A stretch of 64,000 bases of DNA from Cupriavidus taiwanensis (GTDB lineage: Bacteria; Pseudomonadota; Gammaproteobacteria; Burkholderiales; Burkholderiaceae). The stretch lies in contig NZ_LT984804.1 of NCBI RefSeq assembly GCF_900250115.1, forward strand, positions 1,751,301 to 1,815,300. The letters run 5' to 3'. The notes beneath the pieces are model-generated. The model did no database searches and had not been told where the DNA came from. It saw only the letters and a program-made list of their open reading frames with translations. Each line of letters starts with the position of its first letter. The first letter of the stretch is position 1. The position numbers and the translations under genes are program-made. This document shows positions 25,134-33,879 of the stretch, one piece after another.

Positions 25134-26474
25134 TCAGGCAATCTGCGCGCCCCACATCAGCATCGCAGCGATATAGATCAGGCCAACCCAGAACATCATG
25201 ATCACGGTGTAGCCCATCACGTCCTTCAGGTTCAGCTTCGACAGCGCCAGCGCGGGCAGGATCCAGAACGGCTGCACCAGGTCGTTCCAGGCGTTGCCGA
25301 GCATCACCGACATCGACGTCTGGCTGACCGAGCTGTTGATGGCCTTGGCGGCATCGACCATGAACGGCCCCTGGATCACCCAGTGGCCGCCGCCCGACGG
25401 CGCGAAGAAGTTGATCACGAAGGAACTGACCAGCCCCCAGAACGGCAGCGTCTGCGGCGTGGCGATGTCGACGAACACGCGCGAGATGGTATCCACCAGA
25501 CCCGAACCGGCCATGATCGCCATGATGCCTGCATAGAACGGATACTGCAGGATGATGCCGGAAATGGTCTTGATGCCTTCGTTGAGCTTGGCCACGTAGT
25601 TGACCGGCGTGCCCAGCAGCAGCACCCCGCCGAACAGGATCAGGAAGTTGATCAGGTTCAGGTCCAGCGAGCCGCCCTGGGTGAAGTAGATGACGGCATA
25701 GGCCATGCCGCACAGTCCGATCGCCAGGCTCAGGATGCGGCTGTGGTTCAGGCGCCCGGCCAGGGTGTCCTTGCCGCCGATGCTGTGCGCCGGGCCGGCC
25801 TCGGTCCGCGCCGGTTCCTGCTCGCGGCGGATCTCGACCACTTCGGCCGGATGGCGCGGGTGCAGCCAGGCGTTGAGCAGCGGCAGCGTGACGATCACCG
25901 CCAGGCTCGTCAGCAGCATCGGCGTCGAGAAGATGGTCTCCGACAGCGGAATCACGCCCATGGCTTTTTCCATCGGGTGCCCCGGGGTCGAGATCAGCAC
26001 CGGAATGCTGGCCGACAGGCCCAGGCCGTACAGCGTGAAGCCGCTGTATGCCGAAGCGATGATCAGCGGGTAATGCACGCCGCGGACCTTGAGCGCCAGC
26101 TTCTTGGCGATGATGCCGCCGATGACCAGGCCGAAGCCCCAGTTCAGGTAGCTGCCGATGCCGCCCACCAGCGTGGCGACGATAATTGCGGTGCGCGGCG
26201 TATGCACGGCGCCGACGATGCGGTCCAGCATGCGGTCGGTCAGCGGCGCGGTGGCCAGCACGTAGCCCATCGCCAGGATCACGGCCATCTGCGTGGTGAA
26301 GGCCAGCAGGTTCCAGAAGCCCTTGCCCCAGCTGGCGATCACCGCCGGCGCCGCCTGCCCCTGCACCAGCACTGCCAGCGCCATGGTCAGCAGCGTCAGG
26401 CCGATGGCAAATACAAAGGGATCCGGCAGGTACCGGCGCATGAGTTCGGTGAAGAACCCGGCGATCTTGTTCAT
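25134..26474 (-). CDS. atoE: AtoE-type short-chain fatty acid transporter
   Basis: A 446-residue integral membrane protein of the AtoE/short-chain fatty acid transporter family, with about 11-12 membrane segments. The family motif APSGGGHWVIQGPFM and the N-terminal FTELMRRYLPDPFVFAIGLT are clear. Members import small carboxylates such as butyrate or acetoacetate. As first gene of a transcript with yciI-like, catC and pcaD genes, it could import an aromatic-derived carboxylate or lactone instead of a fatty acid. The symbol reflects the family only. A three-part repeat element lies upstream. Confidence 0.85.
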   Translation of the reverse strand: MNKIAGFFTELMRRYLPDPFVFAIGLTLLTMALAVLVQGQAAPAVIASWGKGFWNLLAFTTQMAVILAMGYVLATAPLTDRMLDRIVGAVHTPRTAIIVATLVGGIGSYLNWGFGLVIGGIIAKKLALKVRGVHYPLIIASAYSGFTLYGLGLSASIPVLISTPGHPMEKAMGVIPLSETIFSTPMLLTSLAVIVTLPLLNAWLHPRHPAEVVEIRREQEPARTEAGPAHSIGGKDTLAGRLNHSRILSLAIGLCGMAYAVIYFTQGGSLDLNLINFLILFGGVLLLGTPVNYVAKLNEGIKTISGIILQYPFYAGIMAIMAGSGLVDTISRVFVDIATPQTLPFWGLVSSFVINFFAPSGGGHWVIQGPFMVDAAKAINSSVSQTSMSVMLGNAWNDLVQPFWILPALALSKLNLKDVMGYTVIMMFWVGLIYIAAMLMWGAQIA

Positions 26475-26512
26475 GACTTCCTAGTCTCCAGAGTCGGCTA
26501 ACGTTACGCCAT

Positions 26513-26538
26513 TAGAACCACAGTTCTATATGCGAACT
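26513..26538. promoter_or_regulatory. three-half-site repeat upstream of the permease-catC-pcaD transcript
   Basis: TAGAAC (26513-26518), CACA and GTTCTA (26523-26528) form a perfect inverted repeat. A third half-site, CGAACT (26533-26538), makes a second inverted pair with AGTTC (26522-26526). Three-part operators like this are known for IclR-type regulators of protocatechuate and catechol genes. No such regulator is encoded next to it. Confidence 0.5.
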
Positions 26539-26672
26539 TAGCGAAGGCGCGTGGCTATGCTAAAGGTCGTTAGACCGACAGGTCAAGGAAATGGGAAGCC
26601 GCGATTACCGCTGTTTAGCGCAATAGTTACGCGCTTGTGCGCCCCGTATTTTCGGTGGAGCGACGGCGCGGT

Positions 26673-27050
26673 TCAGTAGCGCATCTGGACATCGTCGACC
26701 TTGCCGGTGCGCGCGTTGTACAGGCAGGCGTAGTGGAAGCCGATTGCGGCCGAGCTGTCGTCCGGCTCGAACACGCCTTCGCCGTTGACCGAGGTCTGCG
26801 CGTTGGGGCGCTGGTAGTACTGTTCGCGGTCGGCCAGCAGCATGACACTGCCGGGTTGCGGATAACGGCGCTGGAGGGCTTCCGCGACCGCCGGCTCGCA
26901 GGCCGCGGATGCCGCGCGCGACATGGCCTGGGGGTCGACCGTAATGTGGGTGGCGGGCGGCGGCACCGGGCGCGGTGCCAGCTGTGGCGGCGTCCCGCAG
27001 GCCGCCACCAGGCACGCAACCGTCAGGCACAGATAAGAAGCTCGGATCAC
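26673..27050 (-). CDS. small lipoprotein of unknown function
   Basis: A 125-residue lipoprotein. The signal peptide ends in lipobox LVAACG (Cys18), followed by a proline-rich linker and a folded part ending VDDVQMRY. It has CEPAVAEALQRRYPQPGSV and a tandem of two Cys that may form a disulfide. The start is a GTG at 27050 with a strong GGAGG ribosome site eight bases upstream, which decides it. It is divergent from the Nudix-MBL gene. No family recognised. Confidence 0.8.
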   Translation of the reverse strand: MIRASYLCLTVACLVAACGTPPQLAPRPVPPPATHITVDPQAMSRAASAACEPAVAEALQRRYPQPGSVMLLADREQYYQRPNAQTSVNGEGVFEPDDSSAAIGFHYACLYNARTGKVDDVQMRY

Positions 27051-27301
27051 GCGGACCTCCTCCTATGGGAGCGCCGGCGGTGGCGCTCCGGAAAGTGAAG
27101 CGGAGCCATCAGGTTACTGCCTGTGGCCGGAAAAGCCAAAGCCCGTCCGTCCGCGCCCCGGGGCCAGGAGGACCGTGGCAGCGGCCGCGGCGCCGGGATT
27201 CCCCGGACTTTCGAATCCGCGAACGCAGCTAAACTAGCGCACGCGGCGGCGCCCTGGCTTGCCCCTGGCGCGCCGCGCGTACAACCCACGATGCCGACCC
27301 C

Positions 27302-28999
27302 ATGACAACTACAGAGACAAGCGGCAACCGCCCCGCCAATCCCACCCCACTGCTGCGCACGGCCGCCAGCCTGCTGGTGGTGCGCGACGCGCCCGCCGGC
27401 ATGGAAGTGCTGCTGGTGCGCCGCGTCGAACGCGCCAACGACCGCAGCAGCGGCGCCTATGTTTTTCCCGGTGGCACCCTCGATGCGCAAGACCGGCACC
27501 TGCACGCTCACGCCCACGGCCTGGATGACGTGCTCGCCAGCGAACGCCTGGGCCTGCCGGCCAGCGGCCTGGACTTTTACCTGGCCGCGGTGCGCGAATG
27601 CTTCGAAGAGGCCGGCCTGCTGTTCGCCTGCGACCATCAAGGGCACCTGCGCGCGCCGCACGAACTGGACGCCGCCCAGCAGTCCCTGCTGCGCGAGGCC
27701 GTGCAACGCGGCGGCCCCGGGCTGGCCCAGGCCTGCGAGCAACTGGGCCTGCGTCTGGCGGCGGACCGCCTTGCTTATCACAGCTACTGGCTGACACCGC
27801 CCGGCCTGCCCAAGCGTTTCGACACCCGCTTCTTCGTCGCCATCGCTCCCGAAGGCCAGCTGGCCGTGCCCGACGGCACCGAGATCGTCGAGCACCGCTG
27901 GGTGCGCCCGGCCGAGGCCGCCGACCCGGCCAGCGGCCTGCCGATGATGCATGTCACCCGCCGCACGCTGGGTTCGATCGCGCAGTTCGAGACCGCCGCC
28001 GCCTGCTTTGCGTATTTTTCGCAACTGCGCGGCATCGCCTGCATCATGCCGCGGCTGGCGAACGGCGCGGCCGGGGTGCGCCCGGTGATGCCGAACGAGC
28101 CGTGCTACGCCGAGATCGGCCGCATCGATCCCGACGGCAAGGTGCACGGCCGCTACGAGCTTGCACCCGGCGTGCCGGTGCAACTGTCGCAGCGGGTATG
28201 GCGCGTCACCGCCAACAACGGCAGCGTGATGACCGGCCCGGGCACCAACACCTACCTGGTCGGCGGCGGCGCGCGCAATGAATGGGCCGTGATCGATCCG
28301 GGCCCGGACGATGGCGAGCATGTGCGCGCCATCCTGGACGCGGCGCCCGGCCCGATCCGCTGGATCCTCGCCACGCACACGCACCTGGACCATTCGCCGG
28401 CGGCGGCGGCATTGCAGGCCGCCACCGGCGCCACCGTGCTCGGACGCGCCGCACCCACCGGCCCCTGGCAGGACGCCACCTTCGCGCCGCAGCGCGAACT
28501 GCGGCACGGCGAGCGCCTGGCCCTGGCCGACGACTGCACGCTGCGGGTCTGCCACACCCCGGGCCATGCGTCCAACCACCTCTGCTACCTGCTCGAGGAA
28601 GAAAAGACGCTCTTCACCGGCGACCACGTGATGCAGGGCTCGACGGTGGTGATCGGTCCGCCCGATGGCGACATGCGCGCCTACCTCGACTCGCTCGCGG
28701 CGCTGCAGGAAGAAGACCTGGAGTGGCTGGCGCCGGGGCACGGCTTCCTGATCGCACGCCCGCAGGATGCCATCCGCATCCTGGTGCGCCACCGCCTGCA
28801 GCGCGAGGCCAAGGTCGCCGCCGCGCTGCGCGAACTCGGCCCTGCCGCGCTCGGCGAACTGGTGCTGCGCGTCTATGACGATGTGCCGGCGCGCATGCAT
28901 CCGGTGGCGCAGCGCTCGCTGCTGGCGCACCTGCTCAAGCTGCGCGACGAAGGCAAGGCGCAGGAGGCGGATGGGGTCTGGTCGGAAGCCGCGGGCTGA
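27302..28999 (+). CDS. Nudix hydrolase fused to metallo-beta-lactamase-fold hydrolase
   Basis: A 565-residue two-domain protein. The N-terminal Nudix domain (about 15-260) has FPGGTLD separated by a long insertion from the catalytic RECFEEAGLLF, as in NUDT7/NUDT19-type CoA or nucleotide diphosphatases. The C-terminal part (about 300-560) is an MBL-fold hydrolase of the LACTB2 type, with HTHLDHSP, TPGHASNHLCYL and TGDHVMQGSTV metal motifs, and ends in a winged-helix-like tail. Both active sites look intact. The two domains could act in turn on a CoA ester or nucleotide-linked thioester, but substrates are unknown. It starts at ATG 27302 and appears monocistronic. Confidence 0.88.
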   Translation: MTTTETSGNRPANPTPLLRTAASLLVVRDAPAGMEVLLVRRVERANDRSSGAYVFPGGTLDAQDRHLHAHAHGLDDVLASERLGLPASGLDFYLAAVRECFEEAGLLFACDHQGHLRAPHELDAAQQSLLREAVQRGGPGLAQACEQLGLRLAADRLAYHSYWLTPPGLPKRFDTRFFVAIAPEGQLAVPDGTEIVEHRWVRPAEAADPASGLPMMHVTRRTLGSIAQFETAAACFAYFSQLRGIACIMPRLANGAAGVRPVMPNEPCYAEIGRIDPDGKVHGRYELAPGVPVQLSQRVWRVTANNGSVMTGPGTNTYLVGGGARNEWAVIDPGPDDGEHVRAILDAAPGPIRWILATHTHLDHSPAAAALQAATGATVLGRAAPTGPWQDATFAPQRELRHGERLALADDCTLRVCHTPGHASNHLCYLLEEEKTLFTGDHVMQGSTVVIGPPDGDMRAYLDSLAALQEEDLEWLAPGHGFLIARPQDAIRILVRHRLQREAKVAAALRELGPAALGELVLRVYDDVPARMHPVAQRSLLAHLLKLRDEGKAQEADGVWSEAAG

Positions 29000-29034
29000 G
29001 GGCGGCGGCCGTTGAAGATTTTTCGGCGGGGGGC

Positions 29035-29062
29035 TTGCGCAATTCAATAATTGCGATACAAT
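29035..29062 (+). promoter_or_regulatory. promoter of the tRNA-Arg gene
   Basis: A -35 TTGCGC (29035-29040) and -10 TACAAT (29057-29062) are separated by 16 bases. The predicted start is a few bases before the tRNA at 29077. Confidence 0.65.
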
Positions 29063-29076
29063 TGCGCCTCTCGTGT

Positions 29077-29153
29077 GCGGCTGTAGCTCAGTTGGATAGA
29101 GTACTTGGCTACGAACCAAGGGGTCGTGGGTTCGAATCCTGCCAGCCGCGCCA
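29077..29153 (+). tRNA. tRNA-Arg (anticodon ACG)
   Basis: A 77-base tRNA cloverleaf. The acceptor arms GCGGCTG and CAGCCGC pair fully, the anticodon stem CTTGG/CCAAG encloses loop CTACGAA with anticodon ACG at 29111-29113, and the T arm has GGTTCGAATCC. The CCA end is encoded (29151-29153). The A34 is expected to be deaminated to inosine, reading CGU, CGC and CGA. Confidence 0.97.
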
Positions 29154-29170
29154 CCTATGCAGAAAGAAAA

Positions 29171-29199
29171 AGGGCTTCCGGAAACGGAAGCCCTTTTTT
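29171..29199 (+). terminator. intrinsic terminator of tRNA-Arg
   Basis: A ten-base stem (29171-29180 with 29185-29194), GAAA tetraloop and following run of T form a textbook Rho-independent terminator 17 bases after the tRNA. Confidence 0.92.
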
Positions 29200-29239
29200 G
29201 TCGCCGCGCGCCTGTCACGCGCGGCTGCCCCCACCACAC

Positions 29240-30178
29240 CTACCACCGATATCTCGCGCCGACGGTGCCGCTCGGGTTGCGCCCGGCCCGGACCTTGAAC
29301 CACAGCTTCACGCCGGTCTTGGTATTGCCATGCGCGCCGATATTGAACGAGAACAGTCCGCGCAGCAGGTCGGCATCGATCTTGGTGCCGTTGATATTGA
29401 TGACCTGCTTGCGGCTTTCCTGCCACCAGTCGGCCTCGACGAACGGATAGATGCCGGCCAGCCGCGTCGGCTGCGCGCCGTAAAGGCGCACGCCGATGCC
29501 GGTGGCGCTGGCATCGCCGGGCATGGTGTCCGACAACTTGTTCGGGTCCGCGCTCATGCCGGGCTGGTAGGCCAGCTGCAGCCGCGGCTGGATGGTCAGC
29601 CCGCCCGCGCGCGGCACCACGGCATCAACCGCGAGCGCCATGGCGCGCATGCGATGGTCGGCAAAACCGCTGGCAGCGGTGATGTCATCGAGATGCAGCG
29701 ACAGGCGACGCCCACGCTCCGGCATGGAGGCGGTCTCGCGGTCCACGGCGGCAACACCGGGGGCATCGTCATCGGGCCCGGCGCCGCTGGCGCGCGGCAA
29801 GGTGGAAGAAGACGAGGATGAGGATGGCGCGGGCACGGCCGCGTATTCGACCACCACCGGCTCGAGCGGCTGGACCATCCAGCCGCTCGCGTCGGAGCCG
29901 TCGGCCGGTTGCCCAAAAACCTGCGCCGGTTGCGTCGGATCCGCCGGATCCGCCGGATCCGCTAGCGCGAGGCTGGCCTGCAGCGGCAGGTCAGAGGCAG
30001 ACGGGCCCTGGAAATCCGGCAAGGCTTCGTCCGCGTGGGCCAGCGCACACATCAGCATGGCCAGCATGGCGCAGAAATGCAGGTGATGGTGGACGATGCC
30101 GGGATGCGCGGCACAGCCGTGCCATCCGGGGCTGGTCCCCGCCTCCCTCTCTGTCGATGATGACAAGACCACAGTCAT
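29240..30178 (-). CDS. outer membrane protein with autotransporter-like barrel end
   Basis: A protein of up to 312 residues. It has a hydrophobic signal-like segment ending in CALAHADEA (about residue 50), a low-complexity Asp/Pro/Ser linker with a GGATCCGCC tandem repeat in the DNA (about 29937-29962), and a C-terminal 170 residues resembling the last strands of an autotransporter beta domain: YPFVEADWW near the middle and a final GARYRW. No passenger domain is present. The start is uncertain: ATG 30178 is used, but a later Met just before the signal core is possible. It is divergent from the diguanylate cyclase gene. Confidence 0.65.
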   Translation of the reverse strand: MTVVLSSSTEREAGTSPGWHGCAAHPGIVHHHLHFCAMLAMLMCALAHADEALPDFQGPSASDLPLQASLALADPADPADPTQPAQVFGQPADGSDASGWMVQPLEPVVVEYAAVPAPSSSSSSSTLPRASGAGPDDDAPGVAAVDRETASMPERGRRLSLHLDDITAASGFADHRMRAMALAVDAVVPRAGGLTIQPRLQLAYQPGMSADPNKLSDTMPGDASATGIGVRLYGAQPTRLAGIYPFVEADWWQESRKQVININGTKIDADLLRGLFSFNIGAHGNTKTGVKLWFKVRAGRNPSGTVGARYRW

Positions 30179-30420
30179 GGCAACCACCTTCGGGACGTTA
30201 TAAGAGCCTGCCCGATGAGCTTGAGCATAGGTCAAATGCCCCGCCAGCGTTAGCCGCGAATGTTCGGCTGCGCGCGCCCGCGCGAACTTGCCGGAGAGCG
30301 GCTGCCGCTGGCGCAAATCGCAGAAGATTTGGACAGGTGCCGGGGCCTTTTCGTCAATAATGTCGGGAATGACAGAATTTCCACGCATGGCCCGGCCGCT
30401 GGCAGCCGGGTGGAGACAGC

Positions 30421-32247
30421 ATGGCCCTGCGGCAACGTGCCCGACAGCTTGATCCCGGCAACGGCACTGCGCTGGCCGCCGGCAACGGACCGCGCCGCAG
30501 CCTGCAGCGCAAACTGGCGGTGGCCACCACGGCGGGCGGCCTGTGCACGGTGGTGCTGGCCGCGCTGGTGATCGCCGCCTCGTACGGCGACTTCGCCGCA
30601 GCCCGGCAGAACCTGTACGACATCTCGGCGTACCGCGACGTGCTGGACGCGGCCAACACGCTTTCCGCCGAACGCGGCCCGGCCAACAGCGTGCTGGGCG
30701 AGCCTCCCTTACTCCACAGCGCCGCGCGCGAGCGCCTGCAGGCGTTCCGCGCCCGCAGCGACGCCGCGCTGGCACGGCTGTCGGCGCCGCCGCCCGTCCC
30801 CTTCGGCCTGCACGGCCACCACCTGCCGCCGCTGATGGTCGAGCGCGTGCGCGAGCGCCTGGCGCGGGCGCGCGCCGAGATCGACGAGCTCGCCGCGCGC
30901 GTGCCGCAGCAGCGCGACATGGACGAAATCCGCCACGCCATCGAAGGCATGTTCGAGGTCGTCGACGCACTGCAGCCTGCCATCGCCTGGCAGGTGCGCG
31001 AGCTTTCCGTTTGCGATGACGGGCTGGCCGCGCCCGCGCTGACCGGCAAGATGCTGGGCGACCTGCGCGAGTATGCGGGGCGCATGGCGTCGCAGATCAT
31101 GGCACCGGTGGCAGCGCGCCAGCCGATGCCGGTGCAGAGCATGGTCGACGCGACCCGCTCGCGTGGACGGCTGCTGGCGCTGTGGCAGCTGGCCGGGCCG
31201 GCTTACGACATGTTCGGCGCGGCGCCGGCGCTGGAGCAGGCTTATGCCGACGCCGGCCACCAGTTCTTCGGCCGCGGCGTGGCCATGGTCGACAGCCTGG
31301 TCGCGCAGGGGCGCATCTCGGGCAACTACTCGATGACGCCCACCGAACTGACCAACCGCTACGTGCCCACGCTGGAGCCGCTGGAGCGGCTGCGCAGCGT
31401 GTTCCTGGACGAAGTGGTGGCGCATTTCACCAGCACGCGCGAGCGCGCGCTGCGCCGGCTCGCGGCCGCGTGCGGCACTTCGGCGCTGATCCTCGCGGTG
31501 CTGGGCTACATGCTGGTGTTCGCGCGGCGCGCGGTGTTCCTGCCGCTGCTGCGCGCGCGGGCGGAGGTGATCGCGCTGGCCGAGGACCGCGGCCAGCCGC
31601 ACGCGACCCCGCCATCGGGGGCCGCCATGCTGGCCAGGCGCACCGGCCAGGCCGCCGAGATGCGGCGCCTGTTCGATGCCATCGACATCCTGCGCCGCAA
31701 GCTGCGCGAGCGCGCCGCGCTGACCGCGCAACTGGAGCAGCAGGCTCGCACCGACAGCCTTACCGGCCTGCTGAACCGGCGTGCGCTGGAACTGGTGGCG
31801 GCCCGCTACGGCGCGCACCAGCACGCCAGCCTGGTGCTGATCGACGTCGACCGCTTCAAGCAGATCAATGACCGCCACGGCCACGCCGCCGGCGACCAGG
31901 TGTTGCGCGACATCGCCGCGCAGATGCGCGCGCTGGTGCCGGCCGAGGGCGTGCTGGCCCGCTTCGGCGGCGAGGAGTTTGCGCTGTGGCTGCCGCACGG
32001 GCGGCCCGGCGAAGCCGCGGCGCTGGCCGAGACGCTGCGCGCGGCCGTCGCGGCGCGGCCGGTCTACCTGTCCGGCACCACCCGGCTTGGCGTGACCGCC
32101 AGCTTCGGCGTCGCCATCGGCCACGGCGGTGCGAGCCACTGGCAGCGCCTGTTCGGCGCGGCCGACGCAGCCATGTACCGCGCCAAGGCGGACGGGCGCA
32201 ATTGCGTGCGCGAGGCGCAGGACCTGGAGGGGATGCCGGCGCGATGA
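30421..32247 (+). CDS. membrane-bound diguanylate cyclase (GGDEF)
   Basis: A 608-residue inner membrane signalling protein. A first membrane helix (about 36-58) is followed by a large helical periplasmic sensor domain (about 60-340), a second membrane helix (about 346-366), a HAMP-like linker and a C-terminal GGDEF domain (about 440-600). The active-site motif is GGEEF at residues 516-520, so it should make cyclic di-GMP. The RxxD inhibitory site expected just before it (here VPAEGVLA) is missing. The start at 30421 follows GGTGGAGACAGC. No c-di-GMP effector is encoded next to it. Confidence 0.93.
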   Translation: MALRQRARQLDPGNGTALAAGNGPRRSLQRKLAVATTAGGLCTVVLAALVIAASYGDFAAARQNLYDISAYRDVLDAANTLSAERGPANSVLGEPPLLHSAARERLQAFRARSDAALARLSAPPPVPFGLHGHHLPPLMVERVRERLARARAEIDELAARVPQQRDMDEIRHAIEGMFEVVDALQPAIAWQVRELSVCDDGLAAPALTGKMLGDLREYAGRMASQIMAPVAARQPMPVQSMVDATRSRGRLLALWQLAGPAYDMFGAAPALEQAYADAGHQFFGRGVAMVDSLVAQGRISGNYSMTPTELTNRYVPTLEPLERLRSVFLDEVVAHFTSTRERALRRLAAACGTSALILAVLGYMLVFARRAVFLPLLRARAEVIALAEDRGQPHATPPSGAAMLARRTGQAAEMRRLFDAIDILRRKLRERAALTAQLEQQARTDSLTGLLNRRALELVAARYGAHQHASLVLIDVDRFKQINDRHGHAAGDQVLRDIAAQMRALVPAEGVLARFGGEEFALWLPHGRPGEAAALAETLRAAVAARPVYLSGTTRLGVTASFGVAIGHGGASHWQRLFGAADAAMYRAKADGRNCVREAQDLEGMPAR

Positions 32248-32334
32248 ACCGTCGGCCCAGGCCGCGTCCGCAAACAACCGACAAAAAAAAGCCCGCTCGC
32301 GCGGACCTGGCTGCCATGGAGCATGGCCTGAAAC

Positions 32335-32360
32335 GAAAAAAGGCTCGCTTGCGCGAGCCT
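32335..32360 (-). terminator. intrinsic terminator of tRNA-Leu
   Basis: Read on the minus strand, AGGCTCGC and GCGAGCCT (32360-32341) form an eight-base stem followed by a T-run, 11 bases after the tRNA-Leu 3' end. Confidence 0.88.
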
Positions 32361-32370
32361 TTCCGAATTT

Positions 32371-32457
32371 TGGTGCCCAGAAGAGGACTCGAACCTCCAC
32401 AGTGTTGCCACCGCTAGGACCTGAACCTAGTGCGTCTACCAATTCCGCCATCTGGGC
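32371..32457 (-). tRNA. tRNA-Leu (anticodon CAG)
   Basis: An 87-base class II tRNA with the long variable arm of leucine tRNAs. Acceptor arms GCCCAG and CTGGGC pair, the anticodon stem CTAGG/CCTAG encloses TTCAGGT with anticodon CAG (complement at 32421-32423), the T arm has GGTTCGAGTCC, and CCA is encoded (32371-32373). It reads the common CUG codon. Confidence 0.97.
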
Positions 32458-32505
32458 TTCGTATTGCTGCTGCGACTGCTTTGCAACTGCGATGCGAAGA
32501 ACGAA

Positions 32506-32534
32506 ATTATGCCGAGTGCCGAGGGCACTGTCAA
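32506..32534 (-). promoter_or_regulatory. sigma-70 promoter of tRNA-Leu
   Basis: On the minus strand, a perfect TTGACA (32534-32529) is followed after 17 bases by CATAAT (32511-32506). The tRNA begins about 49 bases downstream of the -10. Confidence 0.8.
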
Positions 32535-32562
32535 CACCCGCCTGCAAAAAACTTTGTGCACG

Positions 32563-33849
32563 CTATGCCGCACCGCCGCCGCGCCGGAAATCCACCTGCG
32601 CCGGCCGTCCCGGCAGCGCCAGCGCCGCGGTCGCCGCCGGCATGGTGGCGACGGTCTTGCCGGCGCGCAGCACGCGCAGCCGCGTGGCGCGCAGCCGGAT
32701 CGCCTCGACCGGATCGCGCGCCTGCAGCAGCACCAGGTCGGCGCGGCAGCCCGGCGCCAGGCCATAGTCCTCCAGCCCCAGGATGCGCGCCGGCGTGGCG
32801 GTGACCGCGTCGAAGCAGGCGCGCATCGCCTCCTGCCCGGTCATCTGCGCCACGTGCAGGCCCATGTGCGCGACTTCCAGCATGTCGCCGGAGCCCAGGC
32901 CATACCACGGGTCCATCACGCAATCGTGGCCGAAGGCTACCGGCACGCCGGCCGCCATCAGCTCGGGCACGCGCGTCATGCCGCGGCGCCGCGGATAGGT
33001 GTCGTGCCGCCCCTGCAGCGTGATGTTGATCAGCGGATTGGCGATCGCCGCCACGCCCGCTTCGCGCATCAGCGGGATCAGCTTGGACACGTAGTAGTTG
33101 TCCATCGAATGCATCGAGGTCAGGTGCGATCCCGCCACCCTGCCCTGCAGGCCCAGCCGCACGGTTTCGCTGGCAAGGGTCTCGATATGGCGCGACAGCG
33201 GATCGTCGCTTTCGTCGCAATGCATGTCGACGCGCAGGCCGCGCTGCGCCGCCAGCTCGCACAGCAGCCGCACCGATTCGGCCCCCTGCGCCATGGTGCG
33301 CTCGAACTGCGGAATGCCGCCGACCACGTCGACCCCCAGCTCGAGCGCGCGCTTCAGATTGGCGAGCGCGCCGGGCGCGCGCAGCACGCCGTCCTGCGGG
33401 AAAGCCACCAGCTGCAGGTCCAGGTATGGCCGCACGCGTTCGCGCACGTGCAGCAGCGCCTCCACCGCCAGCAGGCGCGGATCGCACACATCGACATGCG
33501 AGCGGATCGCCAGCAGCCCGCGCGCCACGGCCCAGTCGCAATAGGCAAGCGCGCGCTCGACGATGGCATCCTGCGTCAGCAACGGCTTGAGCTCGCCCCA
33601 CAGCGCAATGCCCTCCAGCAGCGTGCCCGACTGGTTCACGCGCGGCAGCCCGTACGACAGCGTCGAATCCATATGGAAGTGCGCGTCGACGAACGGCGGC
33701 GTCACCAGCTGGCCGGCCGCGTCGATCTCTTCGCCGGCGCGCGTGGCCAGGGCTGGCTCGACTGCGGCGATGCGCCCGTCGGCAATGCCGATGTCGATGC
33801 CGGTGCGCCCGTCGGGCAGGTTGCAATGCCGCAGGATCAGGTCGAGCAT
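32563..33849 (-). CDS. codA: cytosine deaminase (CodA-like amidohydrolase)
   Basis: A 428-residue metal-dependent amidohydrolase. It shows the metal motif VDAHFHMDS (His57, His59), RSHVDVCD, the MHCDESDD segment and GHDCVMDPWYGLGSGDML, all as in cytosine deaminase. It converts cytosine to uracil and ammonia. Related isopropylammelide hydrolases share the pattern, but the genes in front of it (uracil phosphoribosyltransferase, RutR-like, URC1 and URC4) strongly favour a pyrimidine substrate. It starts 30 bases behind the RutR-like gene and is the last gene of the cluster. Confidence 0.9.
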   Translation of the reverse strand: MLDLILRHCNLPDGRTGIDIGIADGRIAAVEPALATRAGEEIDAAGQLVTPPFVDAHFHMDSTLSYGLPRVNQSGTLLEGIALWGELKPLLTQDAIVERALAYCDWAVARGLLAIRSHVDVCDPRLLAVEALLHVRERVRPYLDLQLVAFPQDGVLRAPGALANLKRALELGVDVVGGIPQFERTMAQGAESVRLLCELAAQRGLRVDMHCDESDDPLSRHIETLASETVRLGLQGRVAGSHLTSMHSMDNYYVSKLIPLMREAGVAAIANPLINITLQGRHDTYPRRRGMTRVPELMAAGVPVAFGHDCVMDPWYGLGSGDMLEVAHMGLHVAQMTGQEAMRACFDAVTATPARILGLEDYGLAPGCRADLVLLQARDPVEAIRLRATRLRVLRAGKTVATMPAATAALALPGRPAQVDFRRGGGAA

Positions 33850-33879
33850 GGGCGATGTGGTGGTATCCGGTATGGGATC

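Noticed and set aside
27047..29239. 730-codon frame antisense to the Nudix-MBL gene
   Set aside because: It crosses a tRNA gene and a terminator and is antisense to a protein with clear catalytic motifs.
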